From: an uncultured Bacteroidales bacterium
GTDB lineage: Bacteria; Bacteroidota; Bacteroidia; Bacteroidales; Bacteroidaceae
DNA length: 64,000 nucleotides
Direction: 5' to 3'
Assembly (NCBI GenBank): GCA_945787885.1
Contig: CALZJF010000008.1
Location: forward strand, 1-64,000
A program made the translations under genes and the position numbers. The notes below the pieces were generated by a model. It searched no databases and was not told the origin of the DNA. It saw only the letters and a list, made by a program, of their open reading frames with translations. Below are positions 54,856-64,000 of the stretch, one piece after another; positions within the stretch are counted from its first letter, which is position 1, and every line of letters starts with the position of its first letter.

Positions 54856-55404
54856 ATGGCTCACAACGAACAAAACTCTCCGACAGACGAGGAAATGAAG
54901 ATGATGCAGGAAACGGAGGACGCTGAGACGGCAGACAGCACGGCTGCGGCAACGCCCGAGGACGCGGATGCTGGGACGGCGGACGACGAGACGGCGGACA
55001 GCACGGCTGAAGACAAGAAGGGAAGGAAGAAGAAGCCCTCGTTCATGCAGCAGCTCCGCGACTATGTGAATGCTGAGGAAGACGCGCCGCTGCACTTCGA
55101 CATCAAGTCGCTCTTGGGCGGCGACAGTCTGCTCGGAATCGTAAGGCGAAATTTCCTCTTCCTCTTCGTCATCACGGCGTTCATCTGCGTGAACATCTCC
55201 TTGGGCTACATGATTGACCAGGAGCAGAAGAGCAATGCAAAATTCCACGCCATCCTGAAAGACCGCCAATACAAGGCTATCGATATGGAGAGCAAACTGA
55301 AAGAGCGGACGCTGAGCAGCCACATCGAGCGGGCTCTCCGCGATTCCACCATCCATACGCCCACCGAACAGGCGTATTCGCTCAAGGTGAAAGAGGACGA
55401 CTGA
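54856..55404 (+). CDS. ftsL: FtsL-like cell division protein
   Basis: A 182-residue bitopic protein in the ftsL position of the dcw cluster. The N-terminal 55 residues are acidic with a repeated ETADSTA element. One transmembrane helix lies at about 98-118 (NFLFLFVITAFICVNISLGYM), then a periplasmic helix with heptad-like pattern. It fits the Bacteroidetes FtsL-like family, which with FtsB/FtsQ activates FtsWI. The cytoplasmic tail is much longer than in E. coli FtsL. The call rests partly on position. Confidence 0.82.
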   Translation: MAHNEQNSPTDEEMKMMQETEDAETADSTAAATPEDADAGTADDETADSTAEDKKGRKKKPSFMQQLRDYVNAEEDAPLHFDIKSLLGGDSLLGIVRRNFLFLFVITAFICVNISLGYMIDQEQKSNAKFHAILKDRQYKAIDMESKLKERTLSSHIERALRDSTIHTPTEQAYSLKVKEDD

Positions 55405-55471
55405 TTTTGAAACATTCATATATGTTTTTTTGAAACACTCCTATATATATTATATATACGATATACGCACG

Positions 55472-55723
55472 ATGAAAATTCTTGACACTCTCAACGATAA
55501 AGACAAGGGGATAGCCGCAAAGGCTATTGCGAAACGCTTCAGCATAATAGTGGCATTCTTCGCCACCATTGGGCTTGCCATCATACTGCGAGCCTTCTTG
55601 GACATGACGGGCGATAGGCAGAAATACTGGGTGGAAATGGGCGAACGATTCAGAGCCGTACACAAGGTGCAACACGCACAGCCTGCACTACAAGACGATT
55701 CTGAAAAAAAGCAAAACAAATAG
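55472..55723 (+). CDS. Small membrane protein resembling the FtsI anchor region
   Basis: An 83-residue protein with one transmembrane helix (about 23-42) between ftsL and ftsI; its stop is one base before the ftsI ATG. Residues 22-60 align without gaps to residues 16-54 of the adjacent FtsI with about 16 of 39 identities, including the shared MTG..Q.YW.E stretch after the helix. It then ends in a hydrophilic tail instead of a pedestal domain. It looks like a partial duplication of the ftsI 5' end. A start at 55430 is possible, but 55472 (MKILDTLNDKDKG) is better. Confidence 0.75.
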   Translation: MKILDTLNDKDKGIAAKAIAKRFSIIVAFFATIGLAIILRAFLDMTGDRQKYWVEMGERFRAVHKVQHAQPALQDDSEKKQNK

Positions 55724-55724
55724 C

Positions 55725-58118
55725 ATGGCAAAGAAGAAAACCCGCTTCACGCCCGAAGACGTCATGCCGCGATTCCTCTTGATTCTTGTCATCTTCGGAT
55801 TCTTGGGGGTCCTCGTCATCTTCCGGGCTACGAAACTCATGACGGGCGAGGCCCAATCATACTGGCTGGAGGTGAAATCGCGCTACAAGTCAGAGGGTGA
55901 CACCATACAACCGAAACGCGGAAATATTCTGGCAGCAGATGGGCAAGTGCTGGCTACATCGCTGCCGGAATATCGTCTATATATGGACTTCATCATCCAA
56001 GAAAAAACGGAAGACCTCACACTGAAATACCAAAAAGAGCGCGACCGCCTCCTCTATCTCAAGATAGACAGCCTCAGCCAGGGGCTTCACGAGCTCTTCC
56101 CAGAGGTCAGTGCGGAGGATTTCAAGGAGAAAATTCTCAAGGGACGCATGTGCCACAGCAGATTCTGGAGTATCTACAGCAAGCGCATTGACTATGTGAC
56201 GTACTGCAAGGTGAAGCAATTGCCTTACTTCAAGGAGGGAAATATTGCCGGACTCAACGCCGTGGAATACCAGAAGCGCAAAAAGCCCTTCGGCAGAATG
56301 GCGTATGCCACCATCGGCATCTACGACCCTGAGCGGGACAGCCTCAAGACGGCACTGGAAGAACACTTCAACAAGGAACTGACTGGCACGCCGGGCATCG
56401 CACACAGGGAGAAGGTGCTCAACCAATTCATCACCTTCACGGACAGCGCAGCGGTGGATGGCTGCGATGTAGTGACGACGCTTGACGTTGCTACGCAGGA
56501 CCTCGTGGAGAAAACACTTTACGAGCATCTCTCAAAACTGGAGGCAAGGATTGGCATGTGTGTCGTCATGGATGTCAAGACGGGCGATGTCAAAGCCATC
56601 TCCTCGCTGCAGCGAATGGCAGACGGAACGTATCTCGAAGGCGACAACCGCGCGCTGTCGAGCCGTCGCGAACCGGGCTCCGTCTTTAAGAACGTGGCAT
56701 TCATGGCGGCGTTTGAAGACGGAAAGATTGACCTTAACGATGGAGTCGATGTGGGAGGCGGCGTACGCGTCATGTATGGCAGACGCATGAAGGACTCCAA
56801 CTGGTACAAAGGCGGCTGGGGGCGATGGCTTTCGGCAGTGGAAATCATAAAACTCTCATCGAACGTGGGCACCAGCGTGCTGATTGACAATGCTTACCAC
56901 AATCATCCGGAAGCATTCGTCAATGGCGTCTATCGAACGGGCATCGCCACGAAGTTCGACATCCCCATCGCCGCCTACAAACCTCCCGTCATCCGCAAGC
57001 CGAAGAAAGACAAGACGGGACGCCACTATACCAACTGGTACCATACGGCATTGCCGTGGATGAGCATTGGCTACGAAACGCAGATTCCGCCCATACAGAC
57101 GCTGGCTTTCTACAATGGTATTGCCAACGGCGGAGTCATGGTGGAGCCTCGCTTTGTTACCGCCATCAAACGCGGTGATGAGGTGGTGAAGGAATTTCCC
57201 GTCAAATATGTCCACGCAGACCGTCCGGACAAGATGATGTGCTCGAAGCAAACACTGGAAAAGGTGAAGAAATGCGTGGAAGCCGTAGTCACACTGGACG
57301 GTACGGGCAAGGATGCCTACAGCAAACGCTTCAGAAGCGCGGGCAAGACGGGTACGGCGCAGATTTGGGAGAGAGGTAGATTCACAGGGGCAAGCATCAT
57401 CTCATTCGTGGGCTATTTCCCCGTGGAAAATCCTCAATACAGCATCATCGTCTGCATGGAGAAGGGCATGCCTGCCTATGGCGGCTCGATGTGCGGCCCT
57501 ATCTACAAGCAGATAGCTGAAACACTATGGGCGAGAACCATGAGGGCTGACCTCAAGACGGCCTGCGACACGAGCCGACTGCGACATGTGCCGCCCACTA
57601 CGCGACGCGGAAATCTCCTTGCACTGAGCAACGTGCTCGACGAGATGAACATCAGCTATGAGCGATGCTACGAGAACAAACAGAACCTGGCTTGGGGCGG
57701 AAACATCCCGGAACAGGAGACGACGACGCTGCGACTCGTCTGCGACGCGCAGGAACAGCAGCAGATGCCGAACGTACTGGGGTATGGGCTGCGCGATGCC
57801 GTCTATCGGCTTGAACGTATGGGATTGAAGGTGAAGGCAAAGGGCTACGGCTCCGTCGTAGAGCAGAGCATTCCCGCTGGCACTGCCATCAAACGCGGTC
57901 AGAAGGTGGAACTCACCCTTACGCCTGACAACAAGAAGCCTCCAAAGCCAAAGCCGAAACCGAAACCTGAACCTGAAACAACGCCGGCGGCGACAGCGGC
58001 TGAAAATTCTACGGCAGCTAAGCCTGAGCCGACAACAACGGCAAAGCCTGCGACTGCCGAAAAGCCTGCAGCGACTGCCAAGCCTGCCAAAACGCAGAAA
58101 CAAAACCACAAACCCTAA
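55725..58118 (+). CDS. ftsI: Septal peptidoglycan transpeptidase FtsI (PBP3-type) with PASTA domain
   Basis: A 797-residue class B penicillin-binding protein. An N-terminal anchor helix (about 14-35) is followed by the pedestal (PKRGNILAADGQVLATS) and transpeptidase motifs SVFK (Ser319, Lys322), SSN (378-380) and KTG (541-543). One PASTA domain follows (MPNVLGYGLRDAVYRLERMGLKVK), then a Lys-Pro and Ala-Thr-Pro rich C-terminal tail of about 65 residues. It crosslinks septal peptidoglycan with FtsW, encoded downstream. Longer than E. coli FtsI because of the PASTA and tail. Confidence 0.95.
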   Translation: MAKKKTRFTPEDVMPRFLLILVIFGFLGVLVIFRATKLMTGEAQSYWLEVKSRYKSEGDTIQPKRGNILAADGQVLATSLPEYRLYMDFIIQEKTEDLTLKYQKERDRLLYLKIDSLSQGLHELFPEVSAEDFKEKILKGRMCHSRFWSIYSKRIDYVTYCKVKQLPYFKEGNIAGLNAVEYQKRKKPFGRMAYATIGIYDPERDSLKTALEEHFNKELTGTPGIAHREKVLNQFITFTDSAAVDGCDVVTTLDVATQDLVEKTLYEHLSKLEARIGMCVVMDVKTGDVKAISSLQRMADGTYLEGDNRALSSRREPGSVFKNVAFMAAFEDGKIDLNDGVDVGGGVRVMYGRRMKDSNWYKGGWGRWLSAVEIIKLSSNVGTSVLIDNAYHNHPEAFVNGVYRTGIATKFDIPIAAYKPPVIRKPKKDKTGRHYTNWYHTALPWMSIGYETQIPPIQTLAFYNGIANGGVMVEPRFVTAIKRGDEVVKEFPVKYVHADRPDKMMCSKQTLEKVKKCVEAVVTLDGTGKDAYSKRFRSAGKTGTAQIWERGRFTGASIISFVGYFPVENPQYSIIVCMEKGMPAYGGSMCGPIYKQIAETLWARTMRADLKTACDTSRLRHVPPTTRRGNLLALSNVLDEMNISYERCYENKQNLAWGGNIPEQETTTLRLVCDAQEQQQMPNVLGYGLRDAVYRLERMGLKVKAKGYGSVVEQSIPAGTAIKRGQKVELTLTPDNKKPPKPKPKPKPEPETTPAATAAENSTAAKPEPTTTAKPATAEKPAATAKPAKTQKQNHKP

Positions 58119-58182
58119 TCATTTTTGGGCGGGAGGGGATTACGAATCTCCCCTCTCTCCCTGCAACAGGAATATATAATAT

Positions 58183-59661
58183 ATGAAAATCGCTGAAATC
58201 ATCAAGAACCTGAACCCCATCGAGACGGTTGGCTGTCTGGAACGAGAGGTGAAGGGAATAAACATGGATAGCCGCCTCGTAGCCGAAGGCGACCTCTTCG
58301 TTGCCGTCAAAGGCACACAGGCAGACGGACATTCCTACATTCCGCGCGCACTGGAGCAGGGAGCGAAAGCACTGCTCGTCTCTAACCCGCTCACTGACAT
58401 CTTCGGCGAAACGGGAGCACCGGAGGGCATCACCGTAGTGCGCGTGGCTGACACGGAAGAGGCAGTGGGACGTGCCGCAACGGCGTTCTACGGCTATCCA
58501 TCAGAACACATGAAGCTCGTAGGCGTGACGGGCACGAACGGCAAGACTACCATCGCTACCGTGCTCTACGAACTCTTCAACGCTGCCGGACATAAGGCCG
58601 GACTGCTATCCACCGTCTGCAACTACATTGGCAACCGCGCCGTAGAGGCTACACACACCACGCCCGACCCCATCACGCTGAACCGCCTGCTGGCGGAGAT
58701 GGTGGCCGAAGGTTGCGAATATGCCTTCATGGAATGCTCATCGCACGCCATCCATCAGAAGCGCATCGGCGGACTACACTTCGCAGGGGGCGTCTTCACA
58801 AACCTCACACGCGACCACCTCGACTATCACAAGACTTTCGAGAACTATCGCGATGCCAAAAAAGCGTTCTTCGACGCGCTTTCACCAGAGGCGTTTGCCG
58901 TGACGAACATTGACGACCGCAATGGCAACGTCATGCTGCAGAACTGTCGCGCCCGGCACATCACGTATTCCACACGCTCGATGGCTGACCTGCGCGGCCA
59001 CATCATCGAAGAAAGCATAGAGGGAATGCTCCTCGAAATCAATGGCACGGAGGTCAGCGTGGCTTTCGTCGGACGTTTCAACGTGAGCAATCTGCTCGGT
59101 GTCTATGGTGCTGCCACGGCGTTGGGCATGGATTCGCAGGAGGTGCTGCGCCTGATGTCGGCACTGCGTCCCGTAAACGGGCGGTTTGAGGCCATACGGA
59201 GTCCGAAGGGATTCAGTGCAATCGTAGATTATGCCCATACGCCCGATGCACTGGAGAATGTGCTGACGAGCATCAACGAGATTCTGGCAGGACGCGGCCA
59301 TGTCATCACCGTATGCGGTGCAGGCGGAAACCGCGACAAGGGCAAGCGTCCGCTCATGGCAAAGGAGGCGGCGAAGCATTCTGACCGTGTCATTATCACC
59401 AGCGACAATCCGCGTTTCGAGGAACCGCAGGACATCATCAACGATATGCTGGCAGGACTGTCGCCCGACGACATGCTCAAGACCATCAGCATCGCTGACC
59501 GTCGGGAGGCCATTCGCTGTGCTGCCATGATGGCGCAGCCGGGCGATGTCATACTCGTAGCTGGGAAAGGCCATGAGCCGTATCAGGACGTGAAGGGCGT
59601 GAAGCATCATTTCGACGACCACGAAGAGATACGCAAGGCCTTCGGACTGGAGGAGGCATAA
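58183..59661 (+). CDS. murE: UDP-MurNAc-L-Ala-D-Glu:meso-diaminopimelate ligase
   Basis: A 492-residue Mur ligase. ATP site [19 protein letters not shown], the carbamylated-Lys region, [18 protein letters not shown], and the amino-acid-selecting DNPR (Asp408-Arg411), which specifies meso-diaminopimelate over lysine. This indicates DAP-type peptidoglycan. It lies 64 bp after ftsI in the dcw operon. The start [14 protein letters not shown] is conventional. Confidence 0.96.
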   Translation: MKIAEIIKNLNPIETVGCLEREVKGINMDSRLVAEGDLFVAVKGTQADGHSYIPRALEQGAKALLVSNPLTDIFGETGAPEGITVVRVADTEEAVGRAATAFYGYPSEHMKLVGVTGTNGKTTIATVLYELFNAAGHKAGLLSTVCNYIGNRAVEATHTTPDPITLNRLLAEMVAEGCEYAFMECSSHAIHQKRIGGLHFAGGVFTNLTRDHLDYHKTFENYRDAKKAFFDALSPEAFAVTNIDDRNGNVMLQNCRARHITYSTRSMADLRGHIIEESIEGMLLEINGTEVSVAFVGRFNVSNLLGVYGAATALGMDSQEVLRLMSALRPVNGRFEAIRSPKGFSAIVDYAHTPDALENVLTSINEILAGRGHVITVCGAGGNRDKGKRPLMAKEAAKHSDRVIITSDNPRFEEPQDIINDMLAGLSPDDMLKTISIADRREAIRCAAMMAQPGDVILVAGKGHEPYQDVKGVKHHFDDHEEIRKAFGLEEA

Positions 59662-59707
59662 GGCTCGCCTGTCCGCCTCATAGTTTTCACCATGATTTTT
59701 TACTGCT

Positions 59708-60979
59708 ATGCTATATTATTTCTTTCGCGCCCTTGAGAATTTCGGCATTCCCGGCTCTGCCATGTGGGGTTTCATATCATTCCGCGCCTTGCTGGCCCTG
59801 ATTTTTGGCCTCAGCATCTCGCTTTGGTTCGGCGAACGATTCATCAAATATATGCGTCGCCATCACATCGGCGAGACGGCACGCGATGCCAGCATCGACC
59901 CCTTTGGCGTTTCCAAGGTAGGGGTGCCATCGATGGGTGGCATCATCATCCTCGTCGCAACGCTCGTCCCTGCCATTCTCCTCGGACGCCTCCGAAACAT
60001 CTACTTGCTGCTGATGATTGTCACCACGATCTGGTTTGGCGCCATCGGCTTCCTCGACGATTATATCAAGATTTTCCGCAAAAACAAAGAGGGACTGGCG
60101 GGACGCTGGAAACTCATTGGGCAGGCACTGATGGGACTCATCGTCGGACTGACGCTGTATCTGAGTCCTGACGCCGTCATACGCGAGAACATCGAGACGC
60201 AGCGTGTGGGCCACACCTCCGAGGTGGTCTATAAAAGCGAGGCGGTGAAGAGCACGAAGACGACGGTGCCCTTCATCAAGAACAACGACTTCGACTATGC
60301 TTCCATTGCCGCCATGGCGGGCAAGCACAAGCAGGCTATCGGCTGGGGCATCTTCGTGCTCGTCGTCGTCTTTGTCATTACAGCCGTCAGCAATGGCGCT
60401 AACCTGAACGATGGCATGGATGGCATGGCGGCGGGCAACTCAGCGATTATCTGTATTACGTTGGGCATTCTGGCCTACGTCTCCAGTCATATCGAATATG
60501 CGGGCTATCTGAACATCATGTATGTGCCCGGGTCGCAAGAACTCGTGGTGTTCATCTGCGCCATGGTGGGCGCGCTCATCGGTTTCCTGTGGTACAACGC
60601 CTTCCCGGCTCAGGTGTTTATGGGCGACACGGGCAGTCTGGCCATTGGCGGCGTCATCGGCGTGATGGCGTGCATCATACACAAGGAGCTCCTCGTGCCC
60701 ATCCTCTGCGGCGTCTTCCTCTTTGAGAGCGTGAGCGTCATCATCCAAACGCAGGTGTTCAAGTTCTACAAGCGCAAGAACCTCCGTGTCAGGGTCTTCA
60801 AGAGCACACCGATTCACGATGCCTTCAGACGCCTCGACTCGCAGCTCGACCCCACGAGCACCTATCTCTTGCGCAACTGGCCGCGCGGCGCATGGCACGA
60901 AAGCAAAATCACTGTCAGATTCTGGATTACCACCATCCTCCTCGCCGCCCTGACTATCATCACCCTCAAGATTCGATAA
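59708..60979 (+). CDS. mraY: Phospho-N-acetylmuramoyl-pentapeptide transferase
   Basis: A 423-residue polytopic enzyme making lipid I from UDP-MurNAc-pentapeptide and undecaprenyl phosphate. Motifs are PSMGGIIIL, FLDDYIKIFRKNKEGL with the catalytic Asp pair, LNDGMDGMAAG, FMGDTGSLAIGG and the late STPIHDAFRRLD, where other species carry a histidine-rich PIHHHF. About ten membrane helices are seen, plus a periplasmic insertion of about 50 residues near 160-215, as in other Bacteroidetes MraY. 46 bp after murE. Confidence 0.96.
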   Translation: MLYYFFRALENFGIPGSAMWGFISFRALLALIFGLSISLWFGERFIKYMRRHHIGETARDASIDPFGVSKVGVPSMGGIIILVATLVPAILLGRLRNIYLLLMIVTTIWFGAIGFLDDYIKIFRKNKEGLAGRWKLIGQALMGLIVGLTLYLSPDAVIRENIETQRVGHTSEVVYKSEAVKSTKTTVPFIKNNDFDYASIAAMAGKHKQAIGWGIFVLVVVFVITAVSNGANLNDGMDGMAAGNSAIICITLGILAYVSSHIEYAGYLNIMYVPGSQELVVFICAMVGALIGFLWYNAFPAQVFMGDTGSLAIGGVIGVMACIIHKELLVPILCGVFLFESVSVIIQTQVFKFYKRKNLRVRVFKSTPIHDAFRRLDSQLDPTSTYLLRNWPRGAWHESKITVRFWITTILLAALTIITLKIR

Positions 60980-61060
60980 GCGCGCTGCCCGCCGCAGGGT
61001 CAGTTCTCCCCAGCCGGCAGCCGGCAGCAATCTCCCCGACAATAAAACCCCAGAAAACAC

Positions 61061-62461
61061 ATGAACAAGAAGAAAATCGTCGTCCTCGGCGCCGGAGAAA
61101 GTGGAGTCGGAGCGGCCATTCTCGCACGGCAGAAAGGCTACGACGTCTTTGTCTCTGATGCCGGAAGCATACAACCCAAATACAAAGAACTGCTCGACCG
61201 CCACCACATCGCATGGGAAGAGGGCACTCACACCATGCACCGCCTGCTCGACGCTGACGAATGCGTGAAGAGTCCGGGCATTCCCGAGACGGCGCCCGCA
61301 CCTGCTGCCCTCGCCGCACACGGCATTCCCCTCATCGGCGAGCTCGAATTTGCCGCCCGATACCTCAAAGGGCAGACCATCTGCATCACGGGCTCGAACG
61401 GAAAGACCACTACCACCTCTCTCGTCCACTATATGCTGAAGCAAGCAGGCTACAGCGTCGGGCTGGGAGGCAACATCGGCAAAAGCCTGGCCTTGCAGGT
61501 GGCCGAGGGCGAGGAGCACGACTGGACGGTGCTGGAAGTCTCATCGTTCCAACTCGACACGATGTATGATTTCCGCGCTGACATCAGCGTCCTCCTCAAC
61601 ATTACGCCCGACCATCTGGACCGCTACGGCTTCGAGATGCAGCGATACGTGGACTCGAAGATGCGCATCATCCAGAATCAGCGGCAGCAAGACTGCTTCA
61701 TCTTCTGGGCGGGCGATGCCTACGCCCCCTCCGAACTGGCAAGACGCCATGCGGAAGGCAACGCGGTGACACCCCTGCCCTTCGCGGACTTCCCCGAGGC
61801 GGGATGCTTCTCTGCCGACTATGAGGGCACGCTGCGCATCGACATTCCCTCGGGCGTCACTCCGCGTCTGGAGGATGGGGCTTCGCTCGCCATTCCCGTC
61901 AGCGAACTGTCGATTCCCGGACGCCACAATGTGCGCAACTGTCAGGCGGCAGCACTGGCAGCACTGGCAGCGGGCGTGGAGGCAGAGACGGTGAAAGCCT
62001 GCCTGCGGAGCTTTCCCGGCGTGGAGCATCGTCTGGAACGCGCCGGAGAGGCAGACGGCGTGACGTACGTGAACGACTCGAAAGCCACCAATGTCGATGC
62101 CTGCTTCGTGGCATTGGAAGCACAGACTTCCCCCGTCGTCCTCATCGTCGGCGGCACGGACAAGGGCAACGATTACACCACTCTCTTCGACCTCATTGCC
62201 CGGAAATGCCGCGCCATCGTCTTCCTCGGGGCTGACAACGCCAAGCTTCACCAAGCCTTTGATGCCTTCGCTGCCGAACACGGCATTGCCATTGCCGACA
62301 CGCACAACATGCCTGACTGCGTCAGGGCGGCGACATCCCTCGCCCGACGCGGCGACACCGTGCTGCTCAGTCCCTGCTGCGCCAGCTTCGACCTCTTCAA
62401 CAATATGGCGCACCGCGGACGCTTGTTCAAGGAAGAAGTGAAAAATTTATTAAAAGATTAA
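61061..62461 (+). CDS. murD: UDP-N-acetylmuramoylalanine--D-glutamate ligase
   Basis: A 466-residue MurD. The N-terminal nucleotide-binding KIVVLGAGESGVGAAILA, ATP site ITGSNGKTTTTSLVHYML, VSSFQLDTMYDFRADISVLLNITPDHLDRY, and the C-terminal VNDSKATNVDACFVALE with GGTDKGNDY are all present. It adds D-glutamate to UDP-MurNAc-L-Ala. Only 4 bp separate it from ftsW. Confidence 0.96.
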   Translation: MNKKKIVVLGAGESGVGAAILARQKGYDVFVSDAGSIQPKYKELLDRHHIAWEEGTHTMHRLLDADECVKSPGIPETAPAPAALAAHGIPLIGELEFAARYLKGQTICITGSNGKTTTTSLVHYMLKQAGYSVGLGGNIGKSLALQVAEGEEHDWTVLEVSSFQLDTMYDFRADISVLLNITPDHLDRYGFEMQRYVDSKMRIIQNQRQQDCFIFWAGDAYAPSELARRHAEGNAVTPLPFADFPEAGCFSADYEGTLRIDIPSGVTPRLEDGASLAIPVSELSIPGRHNVRNCQAAALAALAAGVEAETVKACLRSFPGVEHRLERAGEADGVTYVNDSKATNVDACFVALEAQTSPVVLIVGGTDKGNDYTTLFDLIARKCRAIVFLGADNAKLHQAFDAFAAEHGIAIADTHNMPDCVRAATSLARRGDTVLLSPCCASFDLFNNMAHRGRLFKEEVKNLLKD

Positions 62462-62465
62462 TACA

Positions 62466-63707
62466 ATGAAAAGATATATCTTTCAGGGCGACCTCGTCAT
62501 CTGGGTTATTTTCCTCTTGCTCTGCGTCATCAGTCTGATTGAAGTCTATAGTGCGGGCTCCGCGCTGACGTACAAGGATGGCGGCTTTGGCTTCACCTTC
62601 TTCAAGCAGGCAGGTTTCCTCATCGCTGCCGCGTTCGTCGCGTGGTTCGTCCATCACATTCCCTGCCGATGGTTTAAGATTATTCCCATCGTCGGCTTCA
62701 TTCCCGTCGTCATCATGCTGCTTTGGGCGCTCGTCGATGGCGCAGAAATCAATGACGGCGCACGATGGCTGCACATTCCCTTCACGAATATCACCTTTCA
62801 GCCGAGCGAATTGGCAAAAGGCGTACTCATCACGAGCGTGGCACTCGTGCTTACCACGAGCCAACGCGAGAAAGGAGCCGAGAAGAACGCCATCTACATC
62901 ATTCTCCTCCTGACCGGCATCATCTGCGGACTCATCGTCTCGCAAAACCTCTCTACCGCGCTGATGATTTTTGGCATCGTTCTCCTGATGATGTGGGTCG
63001 GACGCATTCCGCTCAAGCAGTTTTTCACCCTCTGCACCATTGTTGTCTTAGCCGGCGGCATTGGTCTCGGAGCATTGAAGGCCATGCCTGACGACCCCGC
63101 GGCTCCAATTTACCAGAGCAAGCTCACGTCGCGTATGCTGACATGGCACAACCGTATCTCTTCCAATGACATGGACACCAGCGTGCCTGCATCTGAGTTC
63201 AAAATCACTGACAGCAACTACCAGAAGGTGCATGCTCGCATTGCCGTCGCCCGCGGCGACCTCCACGGGGTCATGCCGGGAAATTCCGAACAACGCGAGT
63301 TTCTGCCGCAGGCTTACTCTGACTTCATCTTCTCCATCATTGCCGAGGAGATGGGCATCGGCGGCGTCATCTTCGTCGTACTGCTCTATCTGATTCTCCT
63401 CATACGAGCGGGACGAATAGCAAGCCGTTGCGAACGAAACTTCCCGGCTTTCCTCATCATCGGCCTGACCACGCTGCTCCTCGCGCAGGCTTCGCTCAAT
63501 ATGCTCGTAGCCGTCGGACTTTTCCCCGTCACGGGGCAGACCCTCCCCATGATTTCGCGAGGCGGAACTTCCACCATCATCACGGGTGCCTACTTCGGCA
63601 TGATTCTTTCCATCAGCCGCTACGCACGCAGCAACGGACGCACCGCACTGCCCAATGTGGCACGCGAAAGCAACCGAGACACTGAGCTTGAATTTAAGAA
63701 GAACTAA
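62466..63707 (+). CDS. ftsW: Septal peptidoglycan glycosyltransferase FtsW (SEDS family)
   Basis: A 413-residue SEDS protein with about ten membrane helices. YIFQGDLVIWVIFLLLCVISLIEVYSAG is the start, WLHIPFTNITFQPSELAKG a conserved SEDS stretch, and SDFIFSIIAEEMG with MLVAVGLFPVTGQTLPMISRGGTS the C-terminal signature. The paired FtsI and the dcw position identify it as FtsW rather than RodA. It is the last dcw gene here; a terminator-like structure and a different gene follow instead of murG. Confidence 0.94.
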   Translation: MKRYIFQGDLVIWVIFLLLCVISLIEVYSAGSALTYKDGGFGFTFFKQAGFLIAAAFVAWFVHHIPCRWFKIIPIVGFIPVVIMLLWALVDGAEINDGARWLHIPFTNITFQPSELAKGVLITSVALVLTTSQREKGAEKNAIYIILLLTGIICGLIVSQNLSTALMIFGIVLLMMWVGRIPLKQFFTLCTIVVLAGGIGLGALKAMPDDPAAPIYQSKLTSRMLTWHNRISSNDMDTSVPASEFKITDSNYQKVHARIAVARGDLHGVMPGNSEQREFLPQAYSDFIFSIIAEEMGIGGVIFVVLLYLILLIRAGRIASRCERNFPAFLIIGLTTLLLAQASLNMLVAVGLFPVTGQTLPMISRGGTSTIITGAYFGMILSISRYARSNGRTALPNVARESNRDTELEFKKN

Positions 63708-63715
63708 CTTTCACT

Positions 63716-63823
63716 CCACAGACGACACACGAACTCCACAGACTTATTTGCACGCTTGCATGTTCAAAGAAGGAACATCTGCTTCAAATGTCTGTGCGTT
63801 CTGCGTCACCTGTGGATTTTTTT
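63716..63823 (+). terminator. Long nested hairpin ending the dcw transcript
   Basis: An outer pairing of TCCACAG (63716 on) with CTGTGGA at the right end, and a middle pairing of CACAGAC..TATTTG with CAAATGTCTGTG. An inner GCATGTTC/GAACAT..GC hairpin sits inside, and TTTTTTT follows. The stems are imperfect but the T tract is good. Confidence 0.65.
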
Positions 63824-63833
63824 ATACTTAACT

Positions 63834-64000
63834 ATGAAAAACATACTTTTATCAGTCATTACTATCGTCTTCTCCCTGATTTCGCTGACTGCCTCAGCGG
63901 CAGGAGACAGCAAGCAAGCGAAAGCCACGAAACCTGCTGCGGCTCTGCTCGACCGCATCGGCGGACGTGGGACGGCGCAACGCTTCCGGCTGACGCTCGA
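63834..64000 (+). CDS. Secreted protein, 5' part; possibly GH89 alpha-N-acetylglucosaminidase
   Basis: The first 55 codons of a gene cut by the window end. A signal peptide (MKNILLSVITIVFSLISLTASAAG) is followed by a short charged linker and AALLDRIGGRGTAQRFRLTL. That last stretch resembles the start of the N-terminal domain of alpha-N-acetylglucosaminidases (GH89). The assignment rests on about 20 residues only. It does not look like MurG, the usual gene after ftsW. Confidence 0.5.
   Translation, partial: MKNILLSVITIVFSLISLTASAAGDSKQAKATKPAAALLDRIGGRGTAQRFRLTL

Overview
The window looks like a chromosomal contig of a Prevotella-type Bacteroidales bacterium. The evidence is the Bacteroidetes promoter word TAnnTTTGC with an upstream TTTG box before many genes and both tRNAs, the lack of Shine-Dalgarno sites, fairly GC-rich coding (AT-rich only in the left-edge toxin-antitoxin pair), Bacteroidetes-style families (fused SpmA/SpmB protein, AAA-ATPase_like/PDDEXK_9 proteins, DUF3109, FtsL-like protein, PASTA-bearing FtsI) and GH92/GH130/GH18 glycan genes. 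The genus is an inference.

Layout. 1-0.9 kb: a HigBA-like toxin-antitoxin pair. 0.9-3.3 kb (minus): GH130 phosphorylase and a GPH sugar transporter. 3.7-9.2 kb: recJ, recQ, spmAB-type membrane protein, ridA. 9.4-11.6 kb (minus): a ClpB lacking its N-domain. 12.3-14.6 kb (minus): GH92 mannosidase. 14.8-18.4 kb: HD protein, glycosyltransferase, a glycosyltransferase-kinase fusion, recO. 18.6-21.8 kb (minus): two tandem AAA-ATPase/nuclease paralogues; a third copy is at 29.3-30.9 kb. 23.1-29.2 kb: tRNA-Glu, rpsT, ruvB, four glycosyltransferases, ybeY. 31.8-43.8 kb: topA, aroK, speA, ung, an Endo-H-like GH18 enzyme, a DUF3109 protein, tRNA-Gln, a flippase, an M16 peptidase and a Nudix hydrolase. 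44-46.3 kb: pnp. 46.5-53.6 kb (minus): KdkA-like kinase, CYTH protein, small membrane protein, prfB, acyl-CoA synthetase, gpmI. 53.9-63.7 kb: first half of the division and cell-wall (dcw) cluster, rsmH-ftsL-(small ORF)-ftsI-murE-mraY-murD-ftsW. The window ends inside a secreted protein, possibly a GH89 enzyme.

The most unusual content is between the genes. Five intergenic loci (about 12.1, 22.3, 31.6, 38.1 and 51.6 kb) carry arrays of four or five palindromic units (core near AARTGRYCAYTT, then CCCC) at an almost exact 22-bp period, in a shared flanking context. I know of no named element with this structure. A second family is a MITE-like foldback element of exactly 191 bp, with four full-length copies and one internally deleted copy. 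Other points of interest are an 83-residue ORF just before ftsI that resembles the FtsI membrane anchor, and a 287-bp block identical between two otherwise diverged AAA-ATPase paralogues.

How the genes fit together: the Endo-H-like GH18, GH92, GH130 and GPH transporter fit stepwise use of high-mannose N-glycans, although they are scattered. The glycosyltransferases, kinases and flippase fit surface polysaccharide or lipopolysaccharide assembly. The dcw genes make lipid II and septal peptidoglycan. All functional calls are from reading motifs by eye; no database search was run.
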